Source of the DNA: an uncultured Selenomonadaceae bacterium
GTDB lineage: Bacteria; Bacillota; Negativicutes; Selenomonadales; Selenomonadaceae
Reading direction: 5' to 3'
DNA: 6,490 bases
Assembly (NCBI GenBank): GCA_937902665.1
Contig: CALELM010000051.1
Span: 1-6,490 of the forward strand
Shown: one piece after another, positions 1 through 5,837 of the stretch
Numbering within the stretch: position 1 is the first letter of the stretch
Layout: every line of letters starts with the position of its first letter
Program-made: the position numbers and the translations under genes
Notes under the pieces: model-generated
Database searches by the model: none
What the model was told of the DNA's origin: nothing
What the model saw: only the letters and a program-made list of their open reading frames with translations

Positions 1-311
1 TGCTAGGCAACCTTTTGGGAGGAAACATCATTTATACTGTACTTGTTCGAGGCAATAGCAATAAGCAGGCAGGAGGCAAGCTTACGAGGTGCTTCCAGAG
101 AAGTTTGAGACTAGACACGACATAGGCTGCTTGGGAATACGTTGGGAGGTGCGATAGGGAGAAAGGAATTTTACAATGCAAGGATTTTTCTGCAAAGAAA
201 TCAGAAAAAAGCGAAGAATTTTTCAAATGTGGGAGGATTATCCCTCCCCCCGAAGAATGTGATATCTCGGGGAGAGACATGATTTTTAGGAACAACGGGG
301 ATTTATGAAAT
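1..311 (+). repeat. Leader repeat, copy 1 (upstream of the 556-residue gene)
   Basis: This non-coding stretch matches 2342-2568 in three blocks. Bases 1-46 match 2342-2388 (TGCTAGGCAACC, then a shared TTTATA-TGTACTTG). Bases about 168-230 match about 2461-2519, sharing ATTTTA-AA, TTTTTC, AATCAG and ATTTTTCAAA. The best block, 232-281 against 2520-2568, is nearly identical, with one gap and about five substitutions. The stretch between the first two blocks is poorly conserved and about 50 bases longer here. Base 1 falls in the middle of the hairpin that is complete at 2331-2357, so this copy is cut by the window edge. A TACAAT box (172-177) aligns with TATAAG (2465-2470) in copy 2 and could be a -10 element, but neither has a convincing -35 at normal spacing. 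The repetition is read directly from the sequence; a regulatory leader role is inferred. Confidence 0.8.
231..272 (+). promoter_or_regulatory. Candidate structured leader RNA element, copy 1
   Basis: Two short hairpins that cannot coexist can be drawn in the conserved core. GGGAGG (231-236) can pair with CCTCCC (243-248) across a 6-base loop. Alternatively CCCCGA (248-253) pairs with TCGGGG (267-272) across a 13-base loop. In copy 2 the first hairpin is lost, but the second is kept with the same loop length, with one G-C pair replaced by G-U (2535-2540 with 2554-2559). Conservation of the second stem suggests it matters as RNA. Whether the element acts as attenuator, protein-binding site or something else cannot be told from the sequence. 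Confidence 0.35.
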
Positions 312-413
312 ATGGAACATGAGAGCTTTTCCGAGTATGAAATGTTGTCAACTCCTGTGCATGACAATATCTCCGACTGGGCAAGCTTTCTGAATGTTAT
401 CAAGGACATGTGA
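312..413 (+). CDS. Possible small ORF, 33 residues
   Basis: An ATG at 312 opens a 33-codon frame closed by TGA at 411-413, 25 bases before the start of the next gene. An in-frame TGA at 306-308 fixes the upstream limit. GGGGA at 297-301 lies 10 bases ahead and could act as a weak ribosome binding site. The peptide begins MEHESFSEYEMLS and ends SFLNVIKDM. It is acidic, with no membrane segment or signal peptide, and I do not recognise it. Its position between a conserved leader and the large gene fits a leader peptide or a small co-transcribed protein, but a frame this short can arise by chance, and copy 2 has no equivalent. Confidence 0.28.
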   Translation: MEHESFSEYEMLSTPVHDNISDWASFLNVIKDM

Positions 414-426
414 GGAATAAACGATT

Positions 427-438
427 GGAGAGATGATA
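427..438 (+). promoter_or_regulatory. Ribosome binding site that decides the start of the 556-residue gene
   Basis: GGAGAG at 427-432 directly abuts the first ATG (433), leaving no spacer. From GGAG (427-430) to the second in-frame ATG (439) there are 8 bases, the normal spacing. The second ATG is therefore preferred, removing two residues from the longest frame. Confidence 0.6.
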
Positions 439-2109
439 ATGAGTCAGTCAACAAGCACAGAGACCGCTTTCAAAGGTATCATGAAGGAAGTGGAGAACAT
501 GCTCAAAGAGGATTTTGAGGAAATGGAGAATACGACAAAAGAGGAGATAGAGAATACATTCAAAGAGTATGAGGAAGAGATGAACCGTCATGAGGACTGG
601 GAAAGAGAGTATGAGGAAGAGAGAAAAGCGGATATGTTGGCTCAGATGATAAGCGATGCAGCGCATCTGGTCAATCATTATGCGGATACCCTTCTGAAGT
701 GGGCAAGGAAGAACGATGTTGATAAAAAATGGACATATATGTCTAATAAGGACGTTTATTATATTCCGGACATTGTTGGCATAATGCCCAATTTGAAAAA
801 TTTTGAAGCGAGTGCACAGCAATGCTCCAATCCTTCCTTTGCTGTACCTTCTGTTGCAGAGATGAATTTTGGAGGGTTTAAAGGTGACTTCCCAACGGCA
901 AAAGAGGCTGAAAAAATTTATGGAAGAATATGCAAGAATCGTAGATTGCCTATTTCTGTGCGAGGTGTAGAGCATGATGGCTTAACTTGCAAATACCATA
1001 ATTCGTTTGTTTGTTATAATACATATCGGGGCGGTAGTACATATCGGTATGGTGAAGGTTATGATTACGATTATGGTTGGAATCTCCCCATTTATCGCTT
1101 TCATGGAGAGAATAGTTCGGCTATTACTCTGGAAAAAACCATTTTGTATTGGCTTCAATATGGCTTATGTCCTAAACAGTTTGAAATCTACAAAGATGTT
1201 GCTGTAGCTTTCGATGTCCTCAAAAAATTCCAAAATTATATTGCTACTGGTGATAATGGTCTATTTTTGGATGTCGCCAAGGTGAAAAAGGTTATTCGTT
1301 CCGGCAAAGAAGTAAGCTGGATGCCAAAAAAAGCGACAGAAATACTTTCGGGTTTTGTCCAAGCCCTGCTGGAAGGGAAGGAGAAACACATCGACAATAG
1401 GCTGTATTGTCTTTTCCATGCTGATGCGAATGACCGTAGTGAGGTTTATCATAATGAGATTTATCTTAATTCGGAAGGACATTGGGATTTATGGGATATG
1501 GATGACCTCCTTAATTTAGAGGACTGTCAGTGCCAGAGTGATAGCGAGGAGGAAAAGAGAGCGGTTGCGTGTCATGATGAGTTTATCAAAGGCAAGGCTG
1601 AGGCCATAATCAAGTACTTGATTGACAAGATTGAAACTGTGGAAGAAGGCGACATAACGGTTGAGGAAGTAGCAGGGCTTTTGGGAGAATCCGGTATGCC
1701 TGAGAAGATTGCCTGCGGGATTCTAAACTTTTTGGCAGAGGAGAATTCTCGCTTGGAGTATGATGACGATGATGTTTACGAGATAGCGAAGATTGTGCGG
1801 AAAAGAAATACTGCCGAAAACCATAAGGACGAGGAACCAAGGTCTCTCAATGAAAAGAAGGCAGATGCGATTTTGGAGTATCTGCTCTGCAAATGCTATG
1901 GTTTTGAGGAAGGTGATTTCACAACGGAGGAAATCACGGAATCGTTGGAGGACGCTGGAAATAACAGTGTTGACGATACAGCAAAGGAGATTCTCTGTCA
2001 TGTGGCAGCGGAAAATTCCCGTTTTCGTTACAATGATGATGAAGTTTATGAAATCGCCCGTATTATTCGCAAGAGATTTATCCGTGTGGAAGATGACACA
2101 GCAAAGTAA
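439..2109 (+). CDS. Unrecognised acidic protein with N-terminal coiled coil and duplicated C-terminal module
   Basis: I do not recognise a family for this 556-residue protein, and no function is assigned. It has no signal peptide or membrane segment, so it is probably cytoplasmic. Residues about 10-65 are very rich in Glu, Lys and Arg with helix-forming spacing, as in a coiled coil. Residues about 66-385 form a central region with an aromatic, Gly- and Asp-rich patch near 197-215 (RYGEGYDYDYGW). Residues 386-456 and 474-546 are two copies of one module, about half identical: each has KA-AI--YL near its start, EEGD-T-EE in the middle, and ENSR, a short acidic stretch, VYEIA-I and RKR at the end. 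The acidic, helical pattern would suit a small helical or winged-helix-like interaction domain, but that is only inference. The gene follows a repeated leader and ends at an intrinsic terminator, so it is probably a single transcription unit. It is visibly AT-richer than prfC, consistent with acquired DNA. The start at 433 (558 residues) is the alternative. Confidence 0.85.
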   Translation: MSQSTSTETAFKGIMKEVENMLKEDFEEMENTTKEEIENTFKEYEEEMNRHEDWEREYEEERKADMLAQMISDAAHLVNHYADTLLKWARKNDVDKKWTYMSNKDVYYIPDIVGIMPNLKNFEASAQQCSNPSFAVPSVAEMNFGGFKGDFPTAKEAEKIYGRICKNRRLPISVRGVEHDGLTCKYHNSFVCYNTYRGGSTYRYGEGYDYDYGWNLPIYRFHGENSSAITLEKTILYWLQYGLCPKQFEIYKDVAVAFDVLKKFQNYIATGDNGLFLDVAKVKKVIRSGKEVSWMPKKATEILSGFVQALLEGKEKHIDNRLYCLFHADANDRSEVYHNEIYLNSEGHWDLWDMDDLLNLEDCQCQSDSEEEKRAVACHDEFIKGKAEAIIKYLIDKIETVEEGDITVEEVAGLLGESGMPEKIACGILNFLAEENSRLEYDDDDVYEIAKIVRKRNTAENHKDEEPRSLNEKKADAILEYLLCKCYGFEEGDFTTEEITESLEDAGNNSVDDTAKEILCHVAAENSRFRYNDDEVYEIARIIRKRFIRVEDDTAK

Positions 2110-2213
2110 AGGCAAAATGGCTGATGCCTTACGGAATGAGTTTCTGAGCCTATGCTGTTAAAGGGCAATCAGAATACAAAAACTCAAAAGTGTTTGACAA
2201 GAAAAACATGATC

Positions 2214-2266
2214 CCCCCTAAAGTAGACAAAGCAAGCAATCAAATCTACTTTAGGGGGAGTTTTTT
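2214..2266 (+). terminator. Intrinsic terminator of the 556-residue gene
   Basis: A perfect 14-bp stem is formed by CCCCCTAAAGTAGA (2214-2227) and TCTACTTTAGGGGG (2245-2258), with a 17-base loop and a run of six T at 2261-2266. It begins about 105 bases after the stop codon. An upstream AAAAACTC (2178-2185) can also pair with GAGTTTTT (2258-2265) as a competing structure. Confidence 0.85.
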
Positions 2267-2330
2267 ATATTCAAGAAACAAGTACGGAATGGGGCGGTTT
2301 GGTGGAGAAACTGTTGCAAAAATTTTTTTC

Positions 2331-2358
2331 AAAAGGTTGCCTGCTAGGCAACCTTTTT
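2331..2358 (+). terminator. Second terminator-like hairpin, head of repeat unit 2
   Basis: AAAAGGTTGCCT (2331-2342) pairs perfectly with AGGCAACCTTTT (2346-2357) across a 3-base loop, with five T at 2354-2358, partly inside the stem. It lies 65 bases after the first terminator. Bases 1-16 of the window match its loop and right arm, so the hairpin belongs to the repeated unit. It may back up the first terminator or mark a unit boundary. Confidence 0.6.
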
Positions 2359-2568
2359 GGGGAAAATATCATTTATATTGTACTTGCCAATGCAGTAAGC
2401 GGTAAGCTGGCTTCTGTCCCTGCTGTATGATGCTGGGGAGAGAATGTTGAAAAATTCATTATTTTATAAGGCGTTTTTCAAAAAATCAGTAAAAAAAACA
2501 AGGTGATTTTTCAAACCTAGGAGGATTATCCCCCCCCCGAAGAATATGATATGTTGGGGAAAGACATG
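2342..2568 (+). repeat. Leader repeat, copy 2
   Basis: This is the diverged second copy of the leader at 1-281, with the same order of blocks but a shorter middle. The core at 2520-2568 carries nine consecutive C (2530-2538) where copy 1 has CCCTCCCCCC. The second leader stem is kept (CCCCGA 2535-2540 with TTGGGG 2554-2559, 13-base loop). No good gene covers this stretch. After the core, similarity to copy 1 fades by about 2610. Confidence 0.8.
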
Positions 2569-2648
2569 TTTTTTATGAAGATTTGAATTTATAAAATGTG
2601 AGAATATTCTTGCGAAAATCTTTCCATCGGTGCAAGGATGAAAAATGA

Positions 2649-2665
2649 GAGGAGATTTTATCATG
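2649..2665 (+). promoter_or_regulatory. Intact ribosome binding site and start codon in front of a broken frame
   Basis: GAGGAG (2649-2654) lies 8 bases ahead of ATG (2663-2665), the same spacing as for the 556-residue gene in unit 1. A good start signal leading into a frame of only 24 codons suggests that a longer gene once began here. Confidence 0.45.
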
Positions 2666-2863
2666 AAATCAAGATTAGGAATGGATTTGGAACAGAGTTT
2701 TGGACGGAATCGGAGACAGGATTCGAGAGAGGATTGAAGGCAGAGGAAGAGAGACTATACAATCGCTAAGAGAGTCAGTCCCTATGATAGTAGAGGTGAG
2801 TTCATGGAAAGAATAAAACTGGATTTAGAGAAAGTGCAGAAAAAAGAAGATATATTTCCTTGA
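2663..2863 (+). pseudogene. Probable decayed gene of repeat unit 2
   Basis: From ATG 2663 the frame runs 24 codons to TGA (2735-2737). It then stays open in the same frame for 41 further codons, to TGA at 2861-2863. Reading across the first stop gives about 65 residues that are rich in charged residues, with a Glu- and Lys-rich, coiled-coil-like end (MERIKLDLEKVQKKED). A second frame, ATG 2638 to TAA 2767-2769 (43 codons), overlaps it and is also charged. The position after the conserved leader matches that of the large gene in unit 1, and both share a purine-rich, Glu/Arg-rich start, but I see no clear residue-by-residue match. It could instead be two unrelated short ORFs or plain non-coding DNA. 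Confidence 0.35.
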
Positions 2864-2879
2864 AAGTGTAGATAGTTAT

Positions 2880-3023
2880 AACGAAGCTAAAGATGTCCCC
2901 TTCTGCAACAGCTTGCTGTAAGTGGGGGAAACCAAATTTTAACAAGCGGCGAGCAAACTTTCGCTTCGTTGAAACGCCATTTTTCAAGAAAATGCTTATG
3001 GCATTTTCTTGAGCAATGGCGTT
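2880..3023. other. Compact intergenic element of two adjacent long stem-loops
   Basis: AACGAAGCTAAAG (2880-2892) pairs with CTTTCGCTTCGTT (2958-2970) at 12 of 13 positions. It encloses a smaller C-rich/G-rich hairpin (about 2896-2929) tipped by ACAG/CTGT (2908-2911 with 2916-2919). Only two bases further on, AACGCCATT (2973-2981) pairs with AATGGCGTT (3015-3023). Inside that, TCAAGAAAATGC (2984-2995) pairs perfectly with GCATTTTCTTGA (3001-3012) across a 5-base loop. No T-run follows on either strand, so this is not an ordinary intrinsic terminator. A small structured RNA, a short palindromic mobile repeat or a cruciform protein site would each fit. I do not recognise the family. Confidence 0.55.
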
Positions 3024-3084
3024 ATAAAAACTGAAAAAATTTCTTCACAAGGATTGACAAAGAATCGGAAGAGGATAGTTTTGA

Positions 3085-3113
3085 TTGACAATAATTCATG
3101 GAAATGTTACACT
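3085..3113 (+). promoter_or_regulatory. Sigma-70-type promoter of the FliD-like gene
   Basis: A perfect TTGACA (3085-3090) is followed 17 bases later by TACACT (3108-3113), four of six matches to TATAAT, with TG one base upstream as in extended -10 promoters. Transcription would begin near 3120 and give a leader of about 70 bases. An identical GATTGACAA lies 31 bases upstream (3052-3060 and 3083-3091). The first copy lacks a good -10, so it could be a weak second promoter or one half of a repeated operator. No flagellar sigma-28 box was seen. Confidence 0.6.
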
Positions 3114-3190
3114 CATTTTACAAGGATAAGTGTGTCTTTTGTCGAGTATTGCATGGATGTGCGGGTTTTTCTATGGAAGGATGATACTTT

Positions 3191-4045
3191 ATGGCAATGA
3201 CAATTTCATCAATGGCGAATGCGAACTATTCGTTGTTTAATTTTGCTTCAAAGAATGGTGCTTCCCTGTTTGGCAGCAGCGGCTCAAGTTCCAAGTCGGA
3301 TGGTATTTCGCAGATGTGGAATCGTTATGCAGAATCCGGTGCTTCTTCTGGATTGAATGCGACGAATATCTACAGTGTGCAGAAGAATGCCTCGGAGGTT
3401 CTTTCTTCGTATGATGCGGCAAAGAAGGAGTTTTCGGCTGAGTTCAGTTCGTCCATGTCGGATTTGTCCAGTGCGTCTTCCAAGCTGAAGGCGACTAATT
3501 TTGACGTGGGAGGCCCAGAGGCGCTCTCGAAGAGTACGACGGTTACCAAGGATGCAAATGGCAAAGAGGTTACGTCTACAAAGCTTGATATGAGCGATGG
3601 CTTGAAGACGGCGGTCGAGAACGTAAAGGATTTTGTGGACAAGTACAATGAAGCAGTAAAGCTTTTTTCGGACAATGCTTCGCTCTCGAAGCGTATGTCA
3701 TACATCAGCAATGAGTTTTCTGATGCAACGTACCGTGCTGGAAGCTATGAGAATATCGGTATTCATGTCGGCAAGGGCGGCATGTTGTCCGTAGATGAGG
3801 AACAGCTTGCAACAGCGATTACGGAGAGTCCGAACAAGGTGGCAAGCATTCTTGGCAAGAATGGCTTGGCAGGCAAGGCAGATGCGCATGTCCAGTCTGC
3901 AAATGCCCAAAAGGATAAGCTTTTCCCGTCTGTTGATGCTCTTTTTGGCTCCGAGTTGAAAACGGCGCAAGCCTATACTGGCAGCAGCCTTCTAGCCATG
4001 AATAAGTATACAGCAGTGGGCAGCTTCTTTGATATGTCTTTTTGA
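3191..4045 (+). CDS. FliD C-terminal-like protein (probable flagellum-associated)
   Basis: This 284-residue protein probably belongs with flagellar axial or cap proteins. Residues about 137-228 follow the pattern of the FliD C-terminal region: a helix of the type LKTAVENVKDFVDKYNEAV, a short helical segment, then IGIHVGKGGMLSVDEEQL and a P-N-KV-ILG-NGLA stretch. FliD, the filament cap or hook-associated protein 2, is exported by the flagellar secretion system and usually exceeds 400 residues. The usual N-terminal half is absent here and is replaced by a Ser-, Asn- and Ala-rich segment (residues about 1-110). The whole protein lacks cysteine, as is common for extracellular flagellar proteins, and has no Sec signal peptide. 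ATG 3191 is chosen because GGAAGGA (3175-3181) lies 9 bases ahead; ATG 3197 would be too far. The gene has its own promoter and terminator, and no other flagellar gene is in view, so its exact role is uncertain. Confidence 0.75.
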   Translation: MAMTISSMANANYSLFNFASKNGASLFGSSGSSSKSDGISQMWNRYAESGASSGLNATNIYSVQKNASEVLSSYDAAKKEFSAEFSSSMSDLSSASSKLKATNFDVGGPEALSKSTTVTKDANGKEVTSTKLDMSDGLKTAVENVKDFVDKYNEAVKLFSDNASLSKRMSYISNEFSDATYRAGSYENIGIHVGKGGMLSVDEEQLATAITESPNKVASILGKNGLAGKADAHVQSANAQKDKLFPSVDALFGSELKTAQAYTGSSLLAMNKYTAVGSFFDMSF

Positions 4046-4058
4046 TTAGGATTTTTGG

Positions 4059-4090
4059 ACTGCCTCAGCGGTGTCGCTGAGGCAGTTTTT
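4059..4090 (+). terminator. Intrinsic terminator of the FliD-like gene
   Basis: ACTGCCTCAGCG (4059-4070) and CGCTGAGGCAGT (4075-4086) form a perfect 12-bp stem with a GTGT loop, followed by T at 4086-4090. It starts 13 bases after the stop codon. prfC begins only 31 bases further on, so prfC either relies on read-through or has a promoter not evident in this short gap. Confidence 0.9.
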
Positions 4091-4107
4091 GTTGGTAAAG
4101 CATCGAT

Positions 4108-4124
4108 AGGAGGAAAATATTTTG
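4108..4124 (+). promoter_or_regulatory. Strong ribosome binding site for a TTG start
   Basis: AGGAGG (4108-4113) lies 8 bases ahead of TTG (4122-4124). The strong site and correct spacing support this rare start codon for prfC. No in-frame ATG or GTG occurs within the first 50 codons after it. Confidence 0.8.
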
Positions 4125-5747
4125 TCAGCAACAACAGGAGAGCTCGAACGGGAGATAAAGAAAAGACGCACGTTTGCCATTATTTCGCATCCAGATGCAG
4201 GTAAGACAACGCTTACGGAAAAGCTTCTTCTTTATGGAGGGGCGATTCATCTGGCAGGCTCGATCAAGTCACGCAAGACGCAGCGCCATGCCGTATCGGA
4301 CTGGATGGAGATCGAAAAACAGCGTGGTATTTCTGTCACTTCGTCTGTCCTTCAGTTTGATTACGATGGCTGCCGTATCAATATTCTGGATACGCCGGGG
4401 CATCAGGATTTCAGTGAGGATACTTACCGTACCTTGATGGCAGTGGACAGCGCAGTCATGATTATTGACGTTGCAAAGGGTGTAGAGGCGCAGACAAAGA
4501 AATTATTTAAGGTCTGCAAGCAGAGGGGTATTCCTATTTTTACCTTTGTAAACAAGTTGGATCGTTTTGGAAAAGCACCGCTGGATCTGATGGACGAAAT
4601 TGAGCAGGTGCTGGGGATCCGTTCCTATCCCATGAATTGGCCGATAGGCACGGATGGGAAATATATGGGTGTTTACCATCGTCAAAGCAACCAGATGGAA
4701 TTGTTTGCAGATGACAGTTCGCATGGGCAGGAGGAACGTGGTTCTGAGATTTTTGCGCTTGAGGATCCCGTTGGGAGATCCCGTGTAGGGGAGGCAGCGT
4801 ATGAGTCCCTGATGGACGATATTTCCCTTTTGGATGAGGCAGGCGAGGACTTCGATTTGGAAAAGGTTGCGACAGGTGAGCTTACGCCGATGTTCTTCGG
4901 TTCTGCCATGACGAATTTTGGCGTGCAAAACTTTTTGGAGGAATATATTCGCCTAGCACCTCCTCCAGCAGCACGGAATTCATCTGAGGGAGTGATTGCG
5001 CCGAATGATACGAATTTTTCTGCCTTTGTGTTCAAGATTCAGGCAAACATGAATCCTGCGCATCGTGACAGGTTGGCTTTTATACGCATTTGTTCCGGAA
5101 AATTTGAAAGGAACATGAACGTATACCATCAGCAGAGCGATAAGATGATAAAGCTGTCACAGCCCCAGCAGTTCTTGGCACAGGATCGGCAAATTATTGA
5201 GGAAGCTTGGCCGGGAGATATTGTTGGTCTTTTTGATCCGGGGATTTTTGGCATTGGAGATACGATCTGCGATGCGGAGAAGAAGTTTAAGTTTGAAGAT
5301 TTTCCCGTTTTCCCACCGGAAAAATTTGCACGCGTGCAGGCAAAGGACACGATGAAGCGCAAGCAGTTCGTGAAGGGTATGGAACAGCTGACGCAGGAAG
5401 GGGCGATCCAGTTATTCCAGCAGGCAGGTGCCGGTACGGATTCGTATATTGTCGGAACGGTTGGAACCTTGCAGTTTGAGGTTTTGGAGTATCGGTTGAA
5501 GAATGAGTACAATGTGGACATCGTGATGCAGATGCAGCCTTACGAGGTGGCTCGTTGGATGAAGTACGAGGACGGGCGGGAAGTCACGCCTGCGAGCTTG
5601 CGCGGTGCCGATCGAGGCATGTTTGTTTATGACCGCAATCAAAATCCAGTGCTTCTTGTCAGCAACGAATGGGCGCTTGGCTGGATCACGGACAATAATG
5701 AGACTTTGCTCTTGAATCAAGTGCCATTTGATCGCACGGAAGTGTAA
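4122..5747 (+). CDS. prfC: Peptide chain release factor 3 (RF3)
   Basis: RF3 is a translational GTPase that releases RF1 or RF2 from the ribosome after the finished peptide has been freed; it acts in the cytoplasm. The 541-residue protein carries all the GTPase motifs: G1 SHPDAGKTT (22-30), the switch region RGISVTSS (68-75), G3 DTPGH (90-94), G4 NKLD (144-147) and G5 SAM (261-263). The segment DWMEIEKQRGISVTSS is typical of RF3 rather than EF-G. Residues about 300-390 fit the beta-barrel second domain. The remainder fits the RF3 C-terminal domain, including a GTVGTLQFEVLEYRLKNEY segment. Length is normal, slightly above the E. coli protein of about 530 residues. No inactivating change is seen. 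The gene stands alone between two terminators. RF3 is usually non-essential and patchily distributed. Confidence 0.97.
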   Translation: MSATTGELEREIKKRRTFAIISHPDAGKTTLTEKLLLYGGAIHLAGSIKSRKTQRHAVSDWMEIEKQRGISVTSSVLQFDYDGCRINILDTPGHQDFSEDTYRTLMAVDSAVMIIDVAKGVEAQTKKLFKVCKQRGIPIFTFVNKLDRFGKAPLDLMDEIEQVLGIRSYPMNWPIGTDGKYMGVYHRQSNQMELFADDSSHGQEERGSEIFALEDPVGRSRVGEAAYESLMDDISLLDEAGEDFDLEKVATGELTPMFFGSAMTNFGVQNFLEEYIRLAPPPAARNSSEGVIAPNDTNFSAFVFKIQANMNPAHRDRLAFIRICSGKFERNMNVYHQQSDKMIKLSQPQQFLAQDRQIIEEAWPGDIVGLFDPGIFGIGDTICDAEKKFKFEDFPVFPPEKFARVQAKDTMKRKQFVKGMEQLTQEGAIQLFQQAGAGTDSYIVGTVGTLQFEVLEYRLKNEYNVDIVMQMQPYEVARWMKYEDGREVTPASLRGADRGMFVYDRNQNPVLLVSNEWALGWITDNNETLLLNQVPFDRTEV

Positions 5748-5774
5748 TTTTGGGATTTTGCTTGGCAAACGATG

Positions 5775-5811
5775 AAAAATGCTCGGGAAGATTGTTTTCC
5801 CGAGCATTTTT
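5775..5811. terminator. Bidirectional terminator between prfC and the transporter gene
   Basis: AAAAATGCTCGGGAA (5775-5789) and TTCCCGAGCATTTTT (5797-5811) form a perfect 15-bp inverted repeat with a 7-base centre. The outer A-run and T-run give a U-tail to transcripts from either side. It serves prfC (stop at 5747) and the convergent minus-strand gene (stop at 5838). Confidence 0.9.
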
Positions 5812-5837
5812 GATTTATCTGACACTAGGGCTGTTGG

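Noticed and set aside
345..373. TTGTCA (345-350) with TATCTC (368-373) as promoter of the large gene
   Set aside because: Spacing is 17, but the -10 matches only half the consensus and the element lies inside the possible small ORF; too weak to list.
32..454. Open minus-strand frame of 140 codons
   Set aside because: It lies antisense across the repeated leader, has no good ribosome binding site and runs into the start of the large gene. Its similarity to the minus-strand frame at 2464-2664 merely reflects the DNA repeat.
448..975. Open minus-strand frame of 175 codons inside the large gene
   Set aside because: It is a shadow of the coding strand; the composition (many Leu, Ile, His, Phe) is what antisense of a Glu/Lys-rich gene gives.
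2118..2162. 14-codon ATG frame just after the large gene
   Set aside because: Only a weak AAAGG precedes it, it is very short, and there is no conserved context to support translation.
2194..2224. TTGACA (2194-2199) with TAAAGT (2219-2224) as a promoter
   Set aside because: The spacing is 19 bases, the -10 is weak and sits inside the arm of the terminator stem.
2190..2405. Open plus-strand frame of 71 codons
   Set aside because: It runs through both terminator hairpins and the repeat; no ribosome binding site.
2802..2987. Open minus-strand frame of 61 codons
   Set aside because: It covers the stem-loop element and the decayed gene; no ribosome binding site or recognisable protein.
2880..3023. 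Reading the double stem-loop as a CRISPR fragment or a tRNA
   Set aside because: There are no regularly spaced direct repeats, and the stems do not form a cloverleaf with anticodon and T-arm features.
3009..3200. Open plus-strand frame of 63 codons with a TTG start
   Set aside because: It starts in the arm of a stem-loop, runs across the promoter and overlaps the start of the FliD-like gene; no ribosome binding site.
4503..5035. Minus-strand frames of 141 and 117 codons within prfC
   Set aside because: They are antisense shadows of a well supported gene.
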